64,000 nucleotides of DNA from Pleurocapsa sp. PCC 7327 (GTDB taxonomy: Bacteria > Cyanobacteriota > Cyanobacteriia > Cyanobacteriales > Microcystaceae): the NCBI RefSeq assembly GCF_000317025.1, contig NC_019689.1, positions 2,519,501 to 2,583,500 of the forward strand, in the 5' to 3' direction. Below the pieces are notes generated by a model. That model did not search any database, was not told the origin of the DNA, and saw only the letters and a list, made by a program, of their open reading frames with translations. The position numbers and the translations under genes were made by a program. Shown here piece by piece: positions 8,542 through 17,662 of the stretch. The stretch's first letter is position 1. Each line of letters opens with the position of its first letter.

Positions 8542-9570
8542 CTAACGGAAAGGTGGCGAATACATTAGTCCGCCTTTTGTCCAAAGGTTATTGAGTCCGC
8601 GTTCTAGCTGGAAAGGTTTGCCGATGTTGCGATCGTAGACTTCGCCATAGTTGCCGACGTGTCTGATGACGCGAGAGGCAAAATCATTGGGCAATCCCAT
8701 CTCTTCGCCCAGTTTTCCATCTTGACCTAGGAAACGTCTGATGTTGGGATCTTGGCTATTTTGAAATTTGGACAAGTTTTGAGAGTTGATGCCAAATTCT
8801 TCCGCTTGGATGAGCGTATAGGTAATCCATTTAACCGCATCAAACCATTGTGAGTCACCATCGGCAACCGCCGGTCCCAACGGTTCTTTTGAGATCTCCG
8901 CGTCTAGCAACACGTGGTTATCTGGTTTGGGCAGCAGGGTGCGCCGACTAACCAGTTTGGAGCGATCGGCACTAACGGCTTCGCAACGTTCTTGCTCGTA
9001 AGCGGTAAAAAGAGCATCGTCATTATCGGAGGTAACGGGAGTATAAGTCTTTACTCCTTCCTTGCGCAACCAATCTGCCAGGTTTTGTTCCGTTGTCGTT
9101 CCAGAAAGAACGCAAATAGATTTTCCTTCTAGGTTTTTTGCTCCAGTTATGTCGCTTACTTTAGCAACCATTATCCCCTGACCGTCGTAGAAGAGGGTAG
9201 GTCCAAATTCCATACCAACGGCTGTATCTCGGTTAATTGTCCAAGTTGTATTGCGACTGAGTATGTCAATTTCTCCTGTTTGTACCGCCGTAAATCGTTC
9301 TTGGGCGCTGACAGTACGGAATTCAACTTTTTTAGGGTCGTCAAATAAAGCCGCAGCAACGGCGCGACATAAATCGACATCCATACCGGAGTATTCGCCT
9401 TTTTCATCTGCGAAGCTAAATCCTGGAACGTCTCCGTTGATTCCGCAGATGAGAGTCCCTCGGTTTTTCACGACTTCCAAGCGACTTTCACTCTCTGCTT
9501 CGCCTCCTGCACAAGCGCTTAGGGACGAGGCAAGCAGTAAGGTTATCAATAGAAAACGCCATTTCTTCAT
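8542..9570 (-). CDS. natF: Amino-acid ABC transporter substrate-binding lipoprotein (NatF/AapJ type)
   Basis: 342 aa. The N-terminus is a lipoprotein signal (MKKWRFLLITLLL then LSAC at the lipobox, Cys20), so the mature protein is a membrane-tethered periplasmic binding protein. The body is SBP family 3: GTLICGINGDVPGFSF, the GMDVDLCRAVAAALF motif, and ILSRNTTWTINRD typical of AapJ-like general L-amino-acid receptors. Length matches AapJ/NatF. Its start ATG overlaps the stop of a small upstream ORF (ATGA arrangement). The permease natG follows. It delivers amino acids to a permease complex of which only natG is encoded here. Confidence 0.92.
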   Translation of the reverse strand: MKKWRFLLITLLLASSLSACAGGEAESESRLEVVKNRGTLICGINGDVPGFSFADEKGEYSGMDVDLCRAVAAALFDDPKKVEFRTVSAQERFTAVQTGEIDILSRNTTWTINRDTAVGMEFGPTLFYDGQGIMVAKVSDITGAKNLEGKSICVLSGTTTEQNLADWLRKEGVKTYTPVTSDNDDALFTAYEQERCEAVSADRSKLVSRRTLLPKPDNHVLLDAEISKEPLGPAVADGDSQWFDAVKWITYTLIQAEEFGINSQNLSKFQNSQDPNIRRFLGQDGKLGEEMGLPNDFASRVIRHVGNYGEVYDRNIGKPFQLERGLNNLWTKGGLMYSPPFR

Positions 9571-9800
9571 TGAGAAATTTCGGCGAGGAGCGCCGCCTCC
9601 ATAATCTTTGCAAAATCTTTACAGAGACTGGCTTTTGACCAATCTAATATAGAAATATGCTGAACTCGCTTAACGCGCTCGATTAGCTGTCGAGAGGCTT
9701 CTATGAATGCCCTCCTAATTCTGGGAATAGGTTGCGCAGTTAGGAATACAGCCTCAGACTGCTGGCGGAGATCGGTTAAAAGACCAGTGTTATCGGACAT
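9567..9800 (-). CDS. Small hypothetical protein overlapping natF start
   Basis: 77 aa and unrecognised. The protein is mixed-charge, with a RIRRAF...RQLIERVKR helix-like stretch and no membrane segment. Its stop overlaps the natF start codon as ATGA, an arrangement typical of translational coupling, and that is the main reason to keep it. It could be a short leader gene of the importer operon, or a fortuitous ORF in the natF 5' region. Codon use is not decisive. Confidence 0.4.
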   Translation of the reverse strand: MSDNTGLLTDLRQQSEAVFLTAQPIPRIRRAFIEASRQLIERVKRVQHISILDWSKASLCKDFAKIMEAALLAEISQ

Positions 9801-10030
9801 TTATTTATTCGATCGCTATTGCAAAGATTGTCTCTTAAAGTCTGGGACGATACAAGTTCGAGTTTCTGCTTTTACTATCTACCCGATCTCGGTTTAAAAA
9901 ATGTTGGCGACAGATAGATCTCTAAAACGCCCATTAGAAGTACCTTTCAAAATCCAAAATGGTATGAGTTTTGCATAAGAGGGGTGGCAGTAAACCAAAG
10001 GAATTGAGCAGATAGGGCTATTTGAATGTT

Positions 10031-10071
10031 CCGTCGCTCGAGCGCATAACTTAGGTCTAAGCGACGGTTTT
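10031..10071 (+). other. Long-loop inverted repeat before the exosortase gene
   Basis: CCGTCGCT at 10031-10038 pairs with AGCGACGG at 10060-10067, followed by TTTTGG, ending 24 bp before the xrtO start codon. It could be a leader hairpin or attenuator-like terminator. The 21-base loop makes this uncertain. No other feature is visible in 9801-10094. Confidence 0.35.
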
Positions 10072-10094
10072 GGCAATAACCGCCGAGGAGTATT

Positions 10095-11606
10095 ATGACG
10101 AATGAAGAAAGCTCGATTGGCTGCAATGCCAGTTCGGGGCGCGGGTTATGGAGTGGTATCGCAGTCAGTGGCGCGATCGCGCTGAGCTGGCTTTATCTAA
10201 ACTTGCTGACGCTGCAATGGTTGGCACGGGCAGTTCGGGAGATGAGTTTATTTAACCTCGTCCTGCTCGGATTGGCGGGGTTATTTTTTAGCGTGCAAGG
10301 GATACGGCACCGCCAACAGCTTCGTTGGTCGGCAGTTCCGGTGTTGCGTCCCTTGCCACTGGCGTTGATGTTTGGCAGCGCGATCGCCGCCAATGCTTTT
10401 CGCTGGTTTCTCGACCTGGATCGGTTGCCAGCAATCTGTTTTATTCTGGGCAGCTACGGTCTATTGGGGCTATTTTTAGATAGTGCGATCTGGCAGAGAA
10501 GATTATCGATCGCCGTCGCGATCGCAACTCTCCTGCCATTTTGCCTTAAGTTTGGTACGGGTTTAGGTTTTCCCGTCCGCATGCTTACCGCTCGCGCCGT
10601 TGAATTTATCCTGGCAAGAGCAAACGTTTCCGCCCTTTCTTCCCAAGACATCATCGTTTTGGAGAATGGCATTTCCCAAGTCGATCTGCCCTGTAGCGGG
10701 TTGAGAAGTTTGTGGATAGGAACCCTCTTCCTGCTGGCATTAACATGCTTAGAAGGTCGTTGCATTGATATCCGCTGGCTGTTAGTTAGCATCGTCAATC
10801 TGGTTTCGTTGATGCTTGCCAACATCGTGCGAGTGCTAGCGTTAGTCATCCTCGTCGATGGACTGAAACAGCCAGAAATTGCCAATATGCTACATATTCC
10901 TCTGGGTTTAATGGGTTTTCTTTCCTGCTGCTTGTTGGCGTGGGGATTGTTGCGGTTTGTGCCCAAACAGCGCTCGGAAAAACGAACTGAAGAAGTATCG
11001 AGAATTCAAAAGCAGAAAAATTTTAAATCCCTAGTTCCTCAAGCCCTCGTCGCGATCTGCGTTCTCGCGTTGACTTTGCTGCCCCAGCCTCCATCGATCG
11101 CGGCGCGATCGCTAATTCTAGCAGACTTGCAACTGCCATCGTCAATCGCAACGCAGGAGATCTCGCCGAGTCCTTACGAGCAAGATTTTTTTCAGGGTTA
11201 TCCCGGCGTAGAGGCTCACAAGCTGCGATTTGAGGTACGAGGGCTTTCTGGATCGGCGATCCTGGTATTTAGCCCCACCTGGCAAGCGCACCACTCGCCC
11301 GAACTGTGCTTGCTTGGGAGCGGATTTCAAGTCGATAAAATGGAGCGGCGGCAGCTCGCCCCCGATACGCTCGGACGCTGGTTATCGCTCAATAATGGCG
11401 AGCGATCGGCTGCTTATTGGTTTCAGTCATCCAAGCGAACCACCGATGAATACCTCGTTCGTCTGTGGGGAGAAATGAACCGTCGGGAACCGATCTGGGT
11501 GATGGTATCGGTTCTGTTCGATCGCGCTAGCCGTCCCGACGATTCGGCAGTGCAAACCCTAATTGCCAGTCTTAACCAGGCTATCGATCGCCGTTTGGAG
11601 GAATAA
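10095..11606 (+). CDS. xrtO: Exosortase (cyanobacterial, XrtO-like) with C-terminal EpsI-like domain
   Basis: 503 aa. Polytopic membrane transpeptidase predicted to cleave PEP-CTERM tails of exported proteins. The exosortase triad is visible: C200 in VDLPCSGLRSLW, R246 in ANIVRV and H267 in MLHIPLG. Residues 1-290 hold about eight hydrophobic segments. After another TM (about 313-332) comes a soluble domain with HHSPELCLLGSGF (399-411), the motif of EpsI-type exosortase-associated domains, so the two usually separate proteins are fused. It lies 4 bp before its probable substrate gene. The XrtO assignment rests on this fusion and on the adjacent VIT/VWA PEP-CTERM partner; another cyanoexosortase subclass is possible. 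Confidence 0.88.
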   Translation: MTNEESSIGCNASSGRGLWSGIAVSGAIALSWLYLNLLTLQWLARAVREMSLFNLVLLGLAGLFFSVQGIRHRQQLRWSAVPVLRPLPLALMFGSAIAANAFRWFLDLDRLPAICFILGSYGLLGLFLDSAIWQRRLSIAVAIATLLPFCLKFGTGLGFPVRMLTARAVEFILARANVSALSSQDIIVLENGISQVDLPCSGLRSLWIGTLFLLALTCLEGRCIDIRWLLVSIVNLVSLMLANIVRVLALVILVDGLKQPEIANMLHIPLGLMGFLSCCLLAWGLLRFVPKQRSEKRTEEVSRIQKQKNFKSLVPQALVAICVLALTLLPQPPSIAARSLILADLQLPSSIATQEISPSPYEQDFFQGYPGVEAHKLRFEVRGLSGSAILVFSPTWQAHHSPELCLLGSGFQVDKMERRQLAPDTLGRWLSLNNGERSAAYWFQSSKRTTDEYLVRLWGEMNRREPIWVMVSVLFDRASRPDDSAVQTLIASLNQAIDRRLEE

Positions 11607-11610
11607 AGCG

Positions 11611-14259
11611 ATGAACTTGCCAACTCAATTTAACCAATTGTCTCGCGTTCTTTTCTGGCTGTTCAACGGCTCGCTGCTATTAATCGTTTATCTGGGATTC
11701 TTACCCTTTTTAGCCCCTGCCATTATCGCCGATGCGATCGCCGGAAAGGTTCCCTTGAATTTCCTGATTCCTTTCGTCGGATTGGTGGGGGTTCCAACCA
11801 CCTGCACCGCGATCGGCGCAATCCCCAAACAAAAGCGATCGATATCCCTATTTCACTTATTCTACGGCGTAGAAGCGCCGCTATTGATTCTGTGTCTGGC
11901 TCGCTTTTTCTGGTTGCGCGATTTAACGCCCTTCACAACCTTACTACTGGCGAGTGGACTGCTAGGGACGCTGGCATTTACCCACTGGCTCTTGAGCGCG
12001 AGGGGTTCCAACTCTAGCAATGCTAACTGGTGGCATCTGGCAGGGCAGACGGTGATGCTGGCGATCGCTCTTTACCTCTTGACAATATCTGCATTTTATG
12101 CAGTGCCCTTCATTAGTTTTATCCTCGTCATCCTGATTATTTTGTTGTATCTGTTTCCCCTTGGCATCCTAACGATTGGATTTGGTACGCTCCCAATTGG
12201 TATGGCGATCGCTTACTTGCTAGCCTGGAAGCAGAACCTAAAACAACTTGCCAACCGCCACGGCAATTTTCTAGTCGGGGGATTTATCGTTGCCGTGTTA
12301 GCCGGATGGCTGGGAATTCTCATTGCTGTCGCCCATCAGCCCCAACATCAGGCATTTGCTTTGCTGCAAACCCCTCCGCAAACCGAACAAGCTCGTCAAG
12401 CGTTAGTGCAAAAATCGGAGGCGATTCGACGGGGATTGCTGAACGCCTACCTAGCGAAATACCGCTATCCTTGGTTTGAGAGCGATCGCCACATCTACGA
12501 CATCTACCGTAACACCTTTGCCTTCTCCGACAGATCTGCCCAAATCCTACAAAATCTCTACAGTGCCTTAACTGCTCCCTTTGCCTATCAGGGAACCGAA
12601 GCAGACGAGGCAAAAGCAGCCGAACTGTATGCCCAGTTTTTCGATACGCCGATTATGCGCGGAGAGCTAGCGGCAATTCAGAAGGCGCTTCAGTCTACCT
12701 TCAACCGAGGCGAGGCAAAAGCAGGACTGTTAGACATTAACGAAGAGCGGGTTTGGTTAGCCCAGCAGGAAATTACCGTCAACCCTCAAGGGAACTGGGC
12801 AGATGTGGAACTTTACGAAGTCTACCGCAACCAGACCCTCGACCAGGAAGAAATTCTCTACTACTTTTCCTTGCCCGAAAGCGCCGTCGTCACGGGCGTG
12901 TGGTTGGGCGAAACGCGCGATCGTGCCAAGCGATACGTCTTTCAAATTGCTCCGCGCGGTGCGGCTCAAGAGATTTATAACAATGAAGTCAGCCGTCGCG
13001 TCGATCCGGCTCTCCTAGAACAAGTTGGTCCCCATCAATACCGACTCCGCGCCTTTCCCATTCCGCCGTTAGGACAGGGAGAAATGCATTTATGGTTGAC
13101 TTACAAAGTCTTGAAGCAAGATGCGGGTTGGGCATTGCCCGAACTCCTCGAACGGCGCAATATCTTCTGGACAGCCAAAACGAAACGAATTGTCGATGGC
13201 AAGATAGTTGGAGCTGGGGATCGCTGGTTGCCCGCGACTTTGAGGGCAAAAAACGCGCAAGCTGTTAGCCACGAAGTCGTTTTACCCGATGGCGATCGCG
13301 TTCTCGCAAAACCGTTCGCTTCCTCCTATCGCCTTCCTCAAAATCAACGGTTTGCCATCATTCTCGATGGTTCCTACAGCATGAATCGCCATCGTCAGGA
13401 AACTGTTGAGACTTTCCGCTGGCTCAAAGATAACGTTCTCAAACACAACCAAGCCGATCTTTATCTAACGGCAACCAAACCAGCCCAACCCAAACGTTTG
13501 GATGGCTTGCCGGAATTCGCAGCGAATCAAACAACCTTCTATGGAACCCTGCAACCCAAAGAAATGCTGGAGCAGTTCTTGGCTTTGCGCGGCGATAGGG
13601 CTTACGATGCCATTCTGATCCTTACGGATTCGGGTAGCTACGAACTGACCCAAGATAGCAAATCGGTCTTACAAATGCCCGCTCCTCTGTGGCTAGTCCA
13701 TCTGGGCGGACTCCAACCCGCATACGACGATGCGACACTTCAAGCCATCCAGGATAGCGGCGGCGGCGTTGCCACTCAAGTCCAAGAGGTCGTGCGGCGA
13801 CTGGGTACGCAACCTAGTTTGGGCGAGTCTGCCATCAACTTAGTCGATGGCTATGCCTGGTTTTTGCAGAAAACTAGCGAACCACCGTCTCCAGTCGAGG
13901 GATTCAGTCCTATTGCGGCGCGACAGTGGATCGCGCACTTGAGCCGAACGACCAAACCCGATGACGTTCGGGAGTTAGATGCTATCCACGCGATCGCCAA
14001 GCAGTACGAAATTGTGACTTCCTACTCGTCAGCGATCGTGCTGGTAAACGCTCGCCAGCAAGAAGCCCTGCGGCAGGCAGAACAGAGGAGCGATCGCTTC
14101 CAGCGAGAAATTGAAGACCAACAATTACCTTCTCCTAGCTCTTTGAATACTGTCTCAGCCGTTCCCGAACCTGCCGAATGGTTGCTGATGATTGCGGGAG
14201 CGATCTGTCTTTGGTTTGTCTACCAGCGTCAGAGACAGCGAGGATGCAATAATGCTTGA
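11611..14259 (+). CDS. PEP-CTERM integral membrane protein with VIT and VWA domains
   Basis: 882 aa from the ATG at 11611, preceded by GGAGG; the upstream in-frame start at 11563 would overlap xrtO deeply. Residues 15-245 hold about six TM segments. A VIT (inter-alpha-trypsin) domain spans roughly 375-505. A VWA domain starts at FAIILDGSYSM, where 586-590 give the DxSxS metal-ion-dependent adhesion site. The C-terminus (851-882) is a sorting tail: VPEPAEW, a hydrophobic segment, then YQRQRQR. This matches the family described as PEP-CTERM integral membrane protein found beside a dedicated exosortase. It is presumably cleaved and surface-displayed or re-anchored by the adjacent enzyme; the biological role is not known. 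Confidence 0.88.
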   Translation: MNLPTQFNQLSRVLFWLFNGSLLLIVYLGFLPFLAPAIIADAIAGKVPLNFLIPFVGLVGVPTTCTAIGAIPKQKRSISLFHLFYGVEAPLLILCLARFFWLRDLTPFTTLLLASGLLGTLAFTHWLLSARGSNSSNANWWHLAGQTVMLAIALYLLTISAFYAVPFISFILVILIILLYLFPLGILTIGFGTLPIGMAIAYLLAWKQNLKQLANRHGNFLVGGFIVAVLAGWLGILIAVAHQPQHQAFALLQTPPQTEQARQALVQKSEAIRRGLLNAYLAKYRYPWFESDRHIYDIYRNTFAFSDRSAQILQNLYSALTAPFAYQGTEADEAKAAELYAQFFDTPIMRGELAAIQKALQSTFNRGEAKAGLLDINEERVWLAQQEITVNPQGNWADVELYEVYRNQTLDQEEILYYFSLPESAVVTGVWLGETRDRAKRYVFQIAPRGAAQEIYNNEVSRRVDPALLEQVGPHQYRLRAFPIPPLGQGEMHLWLTYKVLKQDAGWALPELLERRNIFWTAKTKRIVDGKIVGAGDRWLPATLRAKNAQAVSHEVVLPDGDRVLAKPFASSYRLPQNQRFAIILDGSYSMNRHRQETVETFRWLKDNVLKHNQADLYLTATKPAQPKRLDGLPEFAANQTTFYGTLQPKEMLEQFLALRGDRAYDAILILTDSGSYELTQDSKSVLQMPAPLWLVHLGGLQPAYDDATLQAIQDSGGGVATQVQEVVRRLGTQPSLGESAINLVDGYAWFLQKTSEPPSPVEGFSPIAARQWIAHLSRTTKPDDVRELDAIHAIAKQYEIVTSYSSAIVLVNARQQEALRQAEQRSDRFQREIEDQQLPSPSSLNTVSAVPEPAEWLLMIAGAICLWFVYQRQRQRGCNNA

Positions 14260-14535
14260 TTAGCGAGTATTTAACAAGAGGCAGTTTTCAAATCTGTCCA
14301 TGCGGAGATAGGAGAGAGTATATTTATTAGAATTCTCTCCTAAAAACCTTCATATTCCAGAAATAATCTTTTTAATCCCTTTAAAATCAAAAATTAAATT
14401 GACTAAATTCAGCCTATAAAATACCGCTTCAAATAATTTAGCGATCGCAATCTATCTAAAGGTAGAAGCCTCTTTAATAAACATAAATTAACAAAAGGAG
14501 ATTTTTGGGAGTTCGCCACCGTCAATCAAGGATAA

Positions 14536-16068
14536 ATGACAGACAATCCCAGTAAAGTTATCTATGATATAAAAAGTAATAAATCTTTAACAATATTCAT
14601 GGTTGTTTCCGATTCTCAATTAGAGCGGTTCAAAACCTTCTTGAAAAATAAAGTTCTTTTTGGCAACGAGCCAACCCCTGAGCTGATTGCCATCTTGTGC
14701 GTTTATTTCGTTCAGGGAATTCTTGGCTTGTCGCGCTTGGCAGTCAGCTTTTTTCTCAAAGATGACCTCGGTCTTAGTCCCGCTCAAGTGGCAGCCCTAG
14801 TAGGCGTTGCCGCCCTACCGTGGACGATCAAACCCGTGTTTGGCTTTCTGTCTGATGGCTTGCCGCTGTTTGGCTATCGTCGGCGCTCTTATCTCGTCTT
14901 TTCGGGCATTCTAGGCGCACTTGCCTGGGGAGCGCTAGCCACGGTCGTCAACAGTCCTTGGGCGGCGACGGCAGCGATTCTGGGGGCTTCCCTATCCATT
15001 GCCATCAGCGACGTGATTGTCGATTCCCTGGTCGTAGAACGGGCGAGGAAAGAATCTCTGGGGCAAGCAGGTTCTCTGCAATCGCTCAGTTGGGGAGTTT
15101 CAGCCTTGGGCGGATTGGTGACGGCTTACTTGAGCGGTTTGCTGCTAGAGCATTTTAGCAGCCGGACTGTCTTTGGCATTACCGCCACTTTTCCGCTGCT
15201 AGTCTCTGCCGTAGCTTGGTTAATTGCCGAAGAAAAAGTCAATCGCCGCGATCGCTCTGAATCTGAGAAGGCAACGGAAACGCCAGGCATACGGCACCAA
15301 ATCAAGCAATTGTGGCGAGCGATCGCTCAAAAATCCATTCTCTTGCCAACTGCTTTTATCTTCCTCTGGCAGGCGACTCCCAGCGCTGACTCGGCTTTTT
15401 TCTTTTTTACAACCAACGAACTCGGTTTTGAACCGGAATTTTTAGGGCGCGTGCGCCTCGTTACCAGTCTGGCTACTCTGTTGGGAGTTTGGCTATTTCA
15501 ACGCTTCTTGAAAACCGTTCCGTTTCGGAAAATTTTGGGCTGGAGTATCGTCATTTCTACCCTGTTGGGAATGACCAGCCTGCTTTTAGTGACGCATGCT
15601 AACCGCGCTTTGGGCATCGACGATCGCTGGTTCAGTTTGGGAGATAGCCTGATCCTTACCGTCATCGGACAAATCGCCTTCATGCCCGTTCTGGTGCTTT
15701 CGGCACGCCTGTGTCCTCCTGGCATAGAAGCCTCCCTGTTTGCCTTGCTGATGTCGGTTTGGAATCTTTCAGGCTTATTATCTCAAGAACTGGGAGCTAT
15801 ACTTACTCACTGGTTGGGAGTCACGGAAAATAACTTCGATAAGCTGTGGTTGTTGGTATTAATTACTAATCTCTCGACTCTCCTTCCCTTACCCTTTATC
15901 CACTGGCTGCCAAAAGGCGACCCGCAAGAATCGACTTCTGAAGGTTCGATAAATCGCTCCCTACCACTAGCAGAAGTCTACGAACATCATGCGACAGGCG
16001 CGATCGTAGAACAGCCTTTTATGCCCGACTTAGTTCCAGAATTCGTTACCACCAAAGAAGAAGGATGA
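14536..16068 (+). CDS. Folate/biopterin transporter family (FBT) membrane protein
   Basis: 510 aa polytopic protein with about 12 TM segments, of the FBT/BT1 branch of the major facilitator superfamily. Family hallmarks seen: GLSRLAVSFFLKDDLGLSP near the N-terminus, then WTIKPVFGFLSDGLPLFGYRRRSYL, and DVIVDSLVVERAR. The Synechocystis homologue family transports folates. The start is uncertain: ATG at 14536 follows AAGGAT, while ATG at 14599 would remove 21 residues. The stop overlaps the next start as ATGA, so it is translationally coupled to the carotenoid oxygenase gene. An inverted repeat AGGAGAGA/TCTCTCCT lies upstream at 14310-14341. The substrate here could be another pterin or an unrelated metabolite. 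Confidence 0.85.
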   Translation: MTDNPSKVIYDIKSNKSLTIFMVVSDSQLERFKTFLKNKVLFGNEPTPELIAILCVYFVQGILGLSRLAVSFFLKDDLGLSPAQVAALVGVAALPWTIKPVFGFLSDGLPLFGYRRRSYLVFSGILGALAWGALATVVNSPWAATAAILGASLSIAISDVIVDSLVVERARKESLGQAGSLQSLSWGVSALGGLVTAYLSGLLLEHFSSRTVFGITATFPLLVSAVAWLIAEEKVNRRDRSESEKATETPGIRHQIKQLWRAIAQKSILLPTAFIFLWQATPSADSAFFFFTTNELGFEPEFLGRVRLVTSLATLLGVWLFQRFLKTVPFRKILGWSIVISTLLGMTSLLLVTHANRALGIDDRWFSLGDSLILTVIGQIAFMPVLVLSARLCPPGIEASLFALLMSVWNLSGLLSQELGAILTHWLGVTENNFDKLWLLVLITNLSTLLPLPFIHWLPKGDPQESTSEGSINRSLPLAEVYEHHATGAIVEQPFMPDLVPEFVTTKEEG

Positions 16069-17564
16069 TATCAATTCTCAATTCCCAATTCACCATTCCC
16101 AATTCTTCTGAAAAGCCCTACAATCGTCAAGACTGGCAAAAAGGATACGAATCTCAGCCCAACGAATACAGCTATTGGGTTGATGACATTGATGGAGAAA
16201 TTCCTGCCGATCTAGAAGGAACGCTATTTCGCAACGGACCTGGATTGCTGGATATTCACGGGACTCCCCTTCGACATCCCTTTGACGGCGATGGAATGGT
16301 AAGCGCTATTACCTTTCAAAACGGTCGCGTCCATTTTCGCAACCGCTTCGTCCGTACAGAAGGCTATGTCGCCGAACGAGAGGCAGGAAAGATCTTGTAT
16401 CGCGGCGTTTTCGGCACCCAAAAACCTGGCGGCTGGTTGGGCAATGCCTTCGATCTCAAACTTAAAAATATTGCCAACACTAACGTTATCTATTGGGGGG
16501 ATAAATTACTTGCTCTGTGGGAAGCTGCCGAACCCCATCGCCTAGATCCCGCTACGCTGGAAACGTTGGGACTGGACTACTTGGATGGAGTTTTAGAACC
16601 TGGGGACGCTTTTTCTGCCCATCCTTGCATCGATCCCAGTTGCGAAGCGGATGGGGGCGAACCCTGTTTGGTCAATTTCTCGGTGAAAACAGGGCTTTCG
16701 AGTAAGATTACCATCTACGAATTCAATCCCCAGGGCAAACTCCTGCGCCGCCACGCCCACAGCATTCCGGGCTTTTCTTTTATGCACGATTTTGCCATTA
16801 CGCCACACTACTGCATTTTCTTTCAAAATCCAGTGACCTTTAATCCCCTTCCCTTTCTCTTCGGATTTCGGGGTGCAGGAGAATGCGTCCAATTTCAACC
16901 GGGGCGATCGACTCATATTATCGTTATTCCTCGGACTGCGCCTTACCAAGAAGTAAAAACCTTTGAAACGCCGTCAGGTTTTGTGTTTCACCATGCTAAT
17001 GCGTTTGAGTCGGGCGATCGCATTTGCATTGACTCGATCTGCTATGAGTCTTTACCCCAGGTCAATCCCGATGTTAGCTACAAAGAAGTAGATTTTGATG
17101 CCCTCGCACCAGGGCAATTGTGGCGATTTACCCTGAACCTAAAGGATGGAAAAGTGCAGCGCCAAATGCTGGAAAGTCGTTGCTGCGAGTTTCCAGCCGT
17201 CCATCCCGACAAAGTGGGGCGTTCCTATCGCTATCTATATCTCGGTGCGGCGCACGATGCCACGGGCAATGCACCCCTACAAGCGATTCTCAAGATCGAC
17301 TGGCAAACCGGAGAACGTCAACTTCACTCGTTTGCACCGAAAGGCTATGTTGGCGAACCTATTTTCGTTCCTCGACCCGATGCTAAAGTGGACGATGAAG
17401 GTTGGGTGCTAACTCTAGTTTACAATTCCAGTCGCCATTGCTCGGATGTAGTCATCCTCGACGGACAAGATTTAAATAAAGCTCCCCTTACACGAGTGCA
17501 TCTGACGCATCATATTCCCTACGGTTTGCATGGTAGTTGGAGTGCATCAACTTTCGGGAATTAG
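16065..17564 (+). CDS. Carotenoid (apocarotenoid) cleavage oxygenase
   Basis: 499 aa, RPE65/CCD family. Non-haem iron dioxygenase that cleaves polyene double bonds; the closest type by memory is the apocarotenoid-15,15'-oxygenase (Diox1/ACO) of Synechocystis. The four iron-binding histidines are recognisable at about H186 (SAHPC), H241 (FMHDF), H309/310 (FVFHHAN) and H489 (GLHGSW), near the ACO positions. GTLFRNGPG and DGDGMV are present. It overlaps the transporter gene by 4 bases. The first 14 codons consist of an aattc-type simple repeat, so the N-terminal extension is repeat-derived and unlikely to be functional. Product could be retinal or another apocarotenoid. Confidence 0.92.
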   Translation: MISILNSQFTIPNSSEKPYNRQDWQKGYESQPNEYSYWVDDIDGEIPADLEGTLFRNGPGLLDIHGTPLRHPFDGDGMVSAITFQNGRVHFRNRFVRTEGYVAEREAGKILYRGVFGTQKPGGWLGNAFDLKLKNIANTNVIYWGDKLLALWEAAEPHRLDPATLETLGLDYLDGVLEPGDAFSAHPCIDPSCEADGGEPCLVNFSVKTGLSSKITIYEFNPQGKLLRRHAHSIPGFSFMHDFAITPHYCIFFQNPVTFNPLPFLFGFRGAGECVQFQPGRSTHIIVIPRTAPYQEVKTFETPSGFVFHHANAFESGDRICIDSICYESLPQVNPDVSYKEVDFDALAPGQLWRFTLNLKDGKVQRQMLESRCCEFPAVHPDKVGRSYRYLYLGAAHDATGNAPLQAILKIDWQTGERQLHSFAPKGYVGEPIFVPRPDAKVDDEGWVLTLVYNSSRHCSDVVILDGQDLNKAPLTRVHLTHHIPYGLHGSWSASTFGN

Positions 17565-17662
17565 AGAGTATTTATCAAGTTAAGATAACGCCACGCGCTT
17601 CAGCGGACGGCGATCGTGTTTGCATTGTAACTGTCAGCATATCCCTATCGCGGCTTTAACGT

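Noticed and set aside
7097-9570. Call of a full amino-acid ABC transporter
   Set aside because: Only the receptor and one permease are present; there is no ATPase or second permease nearby, so a complete transporter is not claimed.
9894-10076. 60-codon minus ORF upstream of xrtO
   Set aside because: No family resemblance; it overlaps the inverted repeat at 10031-10067 and reads as noise.
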